This document shows positions 58,001 through 64,000 of a stretch of DNA of 64,000 nucleotides, piece after piece; position 1 is the stretch's first letter; each line of letters begins with the position of its first letter. The DNA is from Whitmania pigra. Lineage: Eukaryota; Annelida; Clitellata; Hirudinida; Haemopidae. Where the stretch lies: positions 311,501 through 375,500 of the forward strand of contig JAJTWR010000446.1 in assembly GCA_021613335.1 (NCBI GenBank), in the 5' to 3' direction. A program made the position numbers and the translations under genes. The notes beneath the pieces were generated by a model, which did not search any database, was not told the origin of the DNA, and was given only the letters and a program-made list of their open reading frames with translations.

Positions 58001-61000
58001 TGGTCAGTTAGATTTATAGTTTATTAATGTTTACTGATTGATGTTGGCAGATATTAAAAAATAAATTAATCGATAAAATACTAATTTGTTTAATTTTAAA
58101 CAAAGTGATCGCGAACCTTACAATGAAAGACCTGAACCTTTAGAATTATAATTTTATTGGTGTTTACCGATTGATGTTGGAAGGATTTAAAATTTCTTGG
58201 TAAATTACTAATTTGATTAATTTTATACCAAAGGGAATACGATCCTCTTCAAGCTCCCGATTGGTCAGTTGGATTTGTAGTTTAATAATTATGTTTACTG
58301 ATTGATGTGGGAAAGTTCCTGAGAGATTATCTATTTTTGAATTTGAAACCAAAGGGTTTTGGATCCTCTTGATGCTCCTGATTGGTCAGTTAGAGTTAGA
58401 CTTGCAGATACATCTGATGTTCCAATGGGTTTGGAATTTACCATTTATTTTATTAATTAAATTGATGTTCTTAATTTAATTAAATTAATTTTTTTTTGTA
58501 ACATTTAATTATATAAATAATGTAAATGCTGTTATCATCATAAGGAGACTGTCTAATGATGTTACTAAGTCTGTGTACTTCAACACAAATTGAGCCATTG
58601 GCATCAAATCCTCAAATCTCTTCAATGCTGAAATATAGAAGAATGTATAAGCAAAGAGAAGGTGAGTTACATATTGATTGAGATTTTAGCAAACAAATTA
58701 AGACATTCTGTAGTATGTATAATGTAGTATTATATGTGGAATTTTTTATAAGTTCTTTGTTAAATAACAGCTTGTTAAGTTAGAAATTCCTCTCCCAAGT
58801 TAGTCAATCATACTTTCCTGTAACAAGAAACTCTGGTGTGGAGCTATAGAATGTGTGGTTTATTCTTTAGATTCAAGCCTAGTTCTATTCAATTTTAACA
58901 CGTCAAGGACAGCACATTTTTTGGTACATTAGGGCAGTCCTCATTGATGCAATGTATTTTTAAACCTTTCTTCATTTTGAACAATCTCCCACAAATACAT
59001 TGTGGCATGTTAAAGATGTCATTTGAGGACTCCCCTTCTTTTTGGCAGGAGTCCTGGGGGCATTCATAGCAGTAAAAGTGCACCTATAGTCAGTTTGCTC
59101 TCCTAATCACCCATATCCTCTTTTTTACTGACTTTCCTGCATACTAAGGTGTTGACTACAAACTTAGATACACTCAAACCTGGTTATGTTGCAACTTGCA
59201 GGCCTAAGAGTTTGCAAAAAACATTGATGATTGAGGAAACTGAAAATCAGTGTGGTTGTTGCATATTTATTTGTGCTTGCAGTTTTGTTTATATACATAA
59301 TATGCCTTAATAAATGAATTAATAATTGATAATGATAGCATTTGCTAACAACAAAAGGCATATGTAAACCAACTAACAGCAGAGATTTGTCATTATGTAA
59401 TAAATACTACTGTCACTTCTCAAAATAAATGTTTCTTATTATTTTTTCCTATTATTTTTGCAAGCACAAATATCATTCAGAAAAACCCCTAAAAACTTTA
59501 GAGATGTAAGCACATTAAAAAAAGTGTCAATTTGCAACTTTATTCTGACACAGCTTTGAGAACATGTACACGCAGTCTAAAATGTTTAATATGCTTTGTT
59601 GCTTTTAGCAATAACTAACAGTTATTGAAAATAAATGCTTCAATATTGTCAAAGTTGTCTGAAACAGTTTCATCTCCTACAAAATAAAAGTACTGTCAAA
59701 TATTCTGTAGCATTTCTACCATCTCACTGACAGAATTGTTTAATGAAGGTTTCAAATCTTCTTAGTCATTGTTGTGTGCAAATATGCTTGACTGTGCTGA
59801 ATGTACTCTTGATACAATGTCATGCCATTAGCAATTGAATAATCCCATGGTCCACTGGTTGGAGCTTACTTGTTGTGTTAGGTGGAAGATAAAAAATCTT
59901 AATGGTCTTAAGGCCAGGAACATCTATACTATCCTAATTAATGCCACCTTCCTTTCTTCTGCTTTGAACTTCCTGTCCCATTTTTTTACCGGTGCACTGT
60001 GATCCAGTCTCTTGGCTGACCACTGTACGGTGGCTTTGGGAGAACTTTGGTCTGCTTTCCTGTAATATAGAGCTGGAGTTTTTCCTCCTTCAACTTTCAA
60101 TGCAACAAGGCTCCCCTTAAAATGTCATAGTCTGGACAAAGCAATCCAGCTTCATCAGCCTTAAAAATATTCCGAGTCTCCTAGGTATCTAAAATTATGT
60201 GCATTCAAATAAGTGTTCAGCAATGAGTAAATTTGCCCCAGATCGCTACTTTTTGTCTTCTGTTGTGCAACCTGTTTATAAGCCAGCAAGGATATCCGCC
60301 TTTTCGCAACAGATTAAATGGGAAGTTTTCTTGCCCGCAAATTGAACTATTGATATTTATTGCTGGAAGAAAGACTTCTTTTCCATCATAAAATGCGATT
60401 TGATGAGATATGTTTGCAATTTATTAACTCTTTTATAATTGATGGTGCGGTACCTCATAAAATTCCCTAACAAATTATAAGTATTGCTTTCTGCTTGTCA
60501 GTGATACACTCCTCAAACCACAATAGGTTTGTGAGGCTTCTTGTGAATCCATGCTGACTCTTGCCTATTACCTGATTTCTTTTATTTGCTTATTCATCAA
60601 ACTTAAATTTATAACAAAATATTTTTATGCAAACATGTGGATGCAAAGTAAGGGATGACCCCTTTGTTTTTTGACATTATTCTACTTTTTTTAAAGAATC
60701 ATTTTGTGATATCACAAAGATATTATTTTTTGCTTTTATTCAAACTGTATATTGTACATATCTTTACATAATTCATTATATCAACAAATCATTCAATTTG
60801 AAACATTTTCCTGGCCATGCAAGGTTTAACAGAGCCCAAGGTCAGGAAGGTCACCTCAAAATTCATCATTAAACCTGAAGAATCTCTCATTCCTATTGAA
60901 TCACTGAATTCCATTCTTGATGTAGGTTGTGATGATGATTAAGATTATTGTGATGATAACTCATCTCTGATAACTGATAGTGAAGATGGTTTAGTAATAT

Positions 61001-62529
61001 ATGTGTTGGTTTCAATAGTGGAATTTGGAAAATTATTTTGAATATTTACTGTGACATTTGACTAAGATGTTATTTCTGCAATATTGATATAAGGCTCTCA
61101 GTAAAGATTGATGATTGTATATTAAGTTCTGATTGATTTGAACTTTAAAATGTTTCATTTATGTTGACATTTTTAAATGTTATTTTCAGTTCTTGTTTTG
61201 TGATGCAAAGTTACATTATTCAAATAGTACAGCCACTACAGTTGAATATGAATTTGAGGACAAGTTCTTCCTTACGTACAAAGTAATCAACACAATAGTA
61301 TCGTATTTGTTATTAATTATAACTTCATTTGCATGTGCAAGTCGCATTTGTAACATAAACATTTGCTTATAAAATAACTTTAGGAGCTATCAAAGTACTT
61401 CCAATCAGCTCAGCTCTCCAGTCTCATTAGCCGATTGGCAATATGCATTTGCATCGTCAACAAGTACCATGGAGGTATTGGAGCTGTAAATCAACTATGG
61501 AAGGAGTTTGTTCTGGAAATGAAATATTGCGTGGACAACAATTGTGAAATTAAAGGGTATTTGCCCATAATTTTTCCATTAAACTTCATTTTTTAATGAA
61601 TTGTTTAATGAATATAATAATGACTTTAATTTATATTTGTCCCTACTTACCAAATCCAGTCATTATTTAATCAATGATTTCCTAATAAGTGATTTTATCA
61701 GCCTAATTAGATCTGCTATTTTTCATGTAGATTGGAACCTGTTAAGACAACCTTGAATTATGAAAAGCTGCTTCAGAAGTTACAAGTAATACCTCATTTT
61801 CATTTATTACGATATGACCTCCGTTGATATTCGTTCTTATTGATTATTAATGTAATTGCTTTTATTTAAATCATGATTTTAATGAAATAATCATCTTTGT
61901 CACTGCAGATATTGAATAGTTGCATTGAGAAAAATAAAGGCAGGGATGCATCATCACTAATTACCAATAATTACAGTGAGTCATTTGTTATTAGCAACCA
62001 CAGATGATTATGGTGATTGCATATCATTGTGGCATGCAATTTTGCAAGTTGTGTTGGCAACCCAGCTTCACAGCACAAAGCGCCCTTTGGTTTGACGAAT
62101 TGCATCTAAGATGAAGATGAAACCGTAAATCAAAGTTGCAAACATACTGAGCATAAACGATTCTTTGTTTTATGAATTATCTAATTTATGCGGTTATTAT
62201 ACAATTTTTTTGACATTTTCAGCTAATACCAAGAGTAACACTGACATTTCTAGAGATGATTTCATGGACATTTCTGAATTGCCTTCAGGTGTGGAAAGTA
62301 TTGGCCAATCAGAAGCCAGGTAAAAATTGCAAATTTTGCATATTCAGATATTTGCTGACTTACATATTAAAATTATGTTTTTCATGATATGGTTGCTTTG
62401 TGTCGTAATTAAAGTGCATTATATTATTTAATGCAAATAAATGTTTACATTTATGTTTTCTAGTGAGAAGTGCGTAGACATTTCTGGATTGTCTTTGGAT
62501 GAGGAAAGTAGTAGCCAATCAGAAGACAG
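52033..62529 (+). CDS. RAB3GAP1-like protein, copy B, 3' part beyond or lost at Tc1 insertion
   Basis: Exons: 52033-52085, 52216-52379, 52539-52749, 56731-56887, 57225-57333, 57635-57698, 57815-57877, (cassettes), 58355-58428, 58545-58661, 60833-60921, 61190-61282, 61384-61556, 61731-61785, 61909-61975, 62223-62319, 62464-62529. All splice sites and frames found in copy A are kept and no stop or frameshift is seen, so this is not an obvious pseudogene. Substitutions are mostly amino-acid changing (for example TESFSESY to VERFSDIF and AIKSCC to AADSRC). The exons corresponding to 15860-19147 of copy A would lie right of the window, past a Tc1 element at 63024. The region before the first exon is replaced by the foldback element. 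Confidence 0.75.
52800..53780. mobile_element. Intronic insert with repeated TATTGGTA motif, copy B
   Basis: About 750 bp between 52950 and 53780 is absent from the matching copy A intron. Its flanks and both copies carry repeated ATTGGTATTG and CCAATACT motifs. This resembles the end of an unidentified DNA transposon. A GATCTGCCACTGG piece sits at about 53450. Confidence 0.35.
53790..54540 (-). mobile_element. Decayed mariner remnant, copy B
   Basis: Minus-strand 54122-53928 reads CHDNAPSHTSSLVVDTLKDL followed by LPYSPDSDYHLFQSM, the second catalytic Asp and C-terminal region of a mariner transposase. It corresponds to 8340-8950 in copy A but is better preserved. Confidence 0.75.
54550..56110 (-). 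mobile_element. Internally deleted CR1-like LINE in RAB3GAP copy B intron
   Basis: Minus strand: 55722-55363 encodes the end of an ORF1-type protein (NRIGG, KRLVVHLSCSEVVKDLIGSS, FFNRDLTKREADIEYNKR). It is followed directly by the post-RT part of ORF2 at 55358-54755 (DRTRDLGAIIDSDLKF, VRPILEFNSQVWNP, LKSLEHRRLIADL). The endonuclease and RT core are deleted between them. The insertion is absent from copy A, so it came after the duplication. Confidence 0.7.
57973..58263 (+). other. 30-nt cassette exon array in RAB3GAP-like copy B
   Basis: Two intact 30-nt units (57973-58002, DLDLPEDTH; 58234-58263, EYDPLQAPD) and one degenerate unit starting at 58106, whose donor GT is gone. The second unit of copy A has no counterpart. 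The constitutive exon at 58355 still contains the donor-like string TTGGTCAGTT inside its codons for Trp-Ser-Val. Confidence 0.6.
59215..60180 (-). mobile_element. Decayed pogo/Tigger-like element in RAB3GAP copy B intron
   Basis: This segment is inserted relative to copy A, between GGCCTAAGAGT and CTCCTAGGTAT. Minus-strand fragments near 60160-59990 (ADEAGL, then PKPPYSGQPRDWITV) resemble the DDE region of pogo-type transposases. Multiple stops occur. Confidence 0.4.
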
Positions 62530-63023
62530 GTTAAAGCTTATGTTTTCCGTAATTTTTATTAACTTAGTTGAATTATGTTTTGCATGCTATGGTTTCTTTG
62601 TTTTATGGTTAGAGTGCACTATATTTAGTGCAAAGAAAAAATGCTTACATTAACTGTATTTTAAACCATGTAGAATATTTTTTATACATGGGTCATTCCA
62701 TGTCAAATCAGTACATCTGCCATCACGTTGGATTTTGCTGAAATTTGGCACATTTGTTAAACTATATGAGGAAATCAAAAAACTAAAATTTTTAATGTAT
62801 CCGAAATATGGGTGGTTGAACCTTGGCGAAATGCCAACACCTCTGGTTGAAAAGCTGTAAGTTTGGTTATAAAACACCTTTGCTGAAACTGAAAATAAAT
62901 ATGGTGTGAATATTAATATGTGCTCGCAATTTTTTTATGTACATAATGTCTTATTAAGTGAGAGTGTACCTGTATGTGTTTTGGGATTTTTACACAACAT
63001 TTGATATTGATAACAGTGATATA

Positions 63024-64000
63024 CAGTCAGGACAGAAACCATAAGGACACCCCATTATTTCGTAATAACTCAATAAAGAAAAATTTGATTGTAGGGAAAT
63101 TTTAATATGTTATGTATTTATATATTTGTGATTATCTCTTAAATTTTCATCAAAATATGTTCGTGCATTAATTTTAAAATTCCAAAAACGTGATTTCGGG
63201 GTTTCCAATAACCATAAAAGACACTTGCAAAAATCATCGAAAAATGACTAAAAACTTTGTGAAAAAACAGGAAAAAAGTTTATTAATATGAAATAATGTT
63301 TCCTTTATTTTCAATAACTTTAGAACATCTATTGCCCATTGATTTTATAAGAGTTTTTAAGAAATTTCTGTCCAGTTCTTTCCAGGCACTCCTAATGGCG
63401 TTTTCCAGGTCAGATTTTTAATGAAACTGCCTTCCATTGTTGTAAACAAGTCTTGACAACATTCCCCAAACATTTTCTATAGGATTTAAGTCCGGGGAAC
63501 AAGCTGACCAACTCGTAACTTTCAAATTTCTCCTTTGGAAAAATGTCTTTGTCAACTTGGAAGTGTGGATCGGGGCATTATCTTGCTGGAAAATAAAATT
63601 TCCTCCATAATAATCTTCCCCAAAAGGCAACAGATGATCTTCTAAAACTTTGATGTAATCCACAGAAGACTGTTTCCCATCCAGAAAGGCTAATTCAGTC
63701 AATCCTTCACTGGAAATTCCTCCCCAAATCATCACCGATCCTGCTCCATGATTTCGACTAAAAAATTTCTTTTTCTAATCTGAGGTCATGCCAATAGAAC
63801 TGATGATCATCAGGTCCAACCAGGTTAAATTTCTTCTCATCTGAAAAAATAATATTGCTCCAACCATCTCTGTTGGAGAGCATGGTTTTGGCCCATTCCA
63901 CTCTTGCCAACTTGTGATGGTTATTAAGAGCTGGAATCTTTAATCTTTTTTTCATATAATAAAATACCACTAGATCTCAATTTAACACTGTACAAATTTT
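63024..64000 (-). mobile_element. Tc1-like (DD34E) transposon, runs off the window
   Basis: The left terminus CAGTCAGGACAGAAACC at 63024 follows TA. Minus-strand frames 63970-63758 (IIFSDEKKFNLVGPDDHQFY) and 63735-63418 (MIWGGIS, FQQDNAPIHTSKL, SPDLNPIENVWG) give the catalytic D, D and E, with 34 residues between the second Asp and the Glu. One frame break lies near 63745. The insertion splits sequence that is continuous in copy A at about 14033, so it postdates the duplication. Confidence 0.88.

Larger units (their letters stand above)
44603..63023 (+). repeat. Segmental duplication, copy B (partner 1-14033)
   Basis: KEN gene, short ORF, LINE tail, target-site region and RAB3GAP-like exons and introns appear in the same order and orientation as in 1-14033. 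Differences are mainly later transposon insertions (foldback element, LINE, pogo-like, 52950-53780 insert, Tc1) in B and the MULE at 2886-7193 in A. Shared older insertions are the LINE tail and the mariner remnant. Confidence 0.85.

Overview
The window is invertebrate metazoan genomic DNA. It is AT-rich, intron-rich (GT-AG introns, mostly 50 bp to 3 kb) and full of transposons. Animal-type genes are recognisable: a RAB3GAP1-like Rab GTPase-activating protein, a TOX-type HMG-box protein, the kinase CDK9 and a PAR/NFIL3-like bZIP. The species cannot be named from this sequence. An arthropod-like genome is a guess from the repeat mix (hAT, mariner/Tc1, L2/CR1-like LINEs, Ty3/gypsy, MULEs with Ulp1 and PHD domains).

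Layout, left to right. 1-1503: C-terminal half of a pseudokinase-KEN gene (IRE1/RNase L architecture), copy A. 1510-2885: short conserved ORF and a LINE tail. 2886-7193: complete MULE-type transposon with 9-bp target duplication. 7436-19147: RAB3GAP1-like gene, copy A, with a tandem array of 30-nt cassette exons. 19434-23760: Ty3/gypsy remnant with an L2-like LINE nested inside. 23821-28470: TOX-like gene, an intron of which carries a hAT element. 28840-34191 (minus): CDK9, tail-to-tail with TOX, with a LINE and a mariner in its first intron. 34200-39700: repeats including a tRNA-derived SINE. 39714-40195: intronless bZIP gene. 40200-44600: decayed repeats. 44603-47094: pseudokinase-KEN copy B. 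48352-51955: foldback transposon that kept only the Ulp1-PHD part of its protein. 52033-62529: RAB3GAP1-like copy B. 63024-64000: Tc1-like element.

The backbone is a direct segmental duplication: pseudokinase-KEN plus RAB3GAP1-like, same order and strand, about 45 kb apart. Introns of the two copies remain similar by eye (about 85-95% in the stretches compared). The pseudokinase-KEN exons have diverged far more, and RAB3GAP-like exons show a clear excess of replacement over silent differences without stops or frameshifts. This looks like adaptive divergence rather than decay. The KEN domain keeps the Arg-Asn-x3-His nuclease motif, while the kinase lobe has lost its ATP-handling residues. Together this suggests an RNase L/IRE1-like, possibly immune, gene family under selection. 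That function is inference.

Other points of note are the four in-frame 30-nt microexons, which seem to arise from a cryptic donor in the coding sequence of the downstream exon; two related Ulp1-PHD transposons at nearly the same site in the two paralogous segments; an in-frame TAA ahead of the CDK9 kinase domain; and a 36-bp minisatellite whose last unit carries the splice acceptor of the TOX HMG-box exon.
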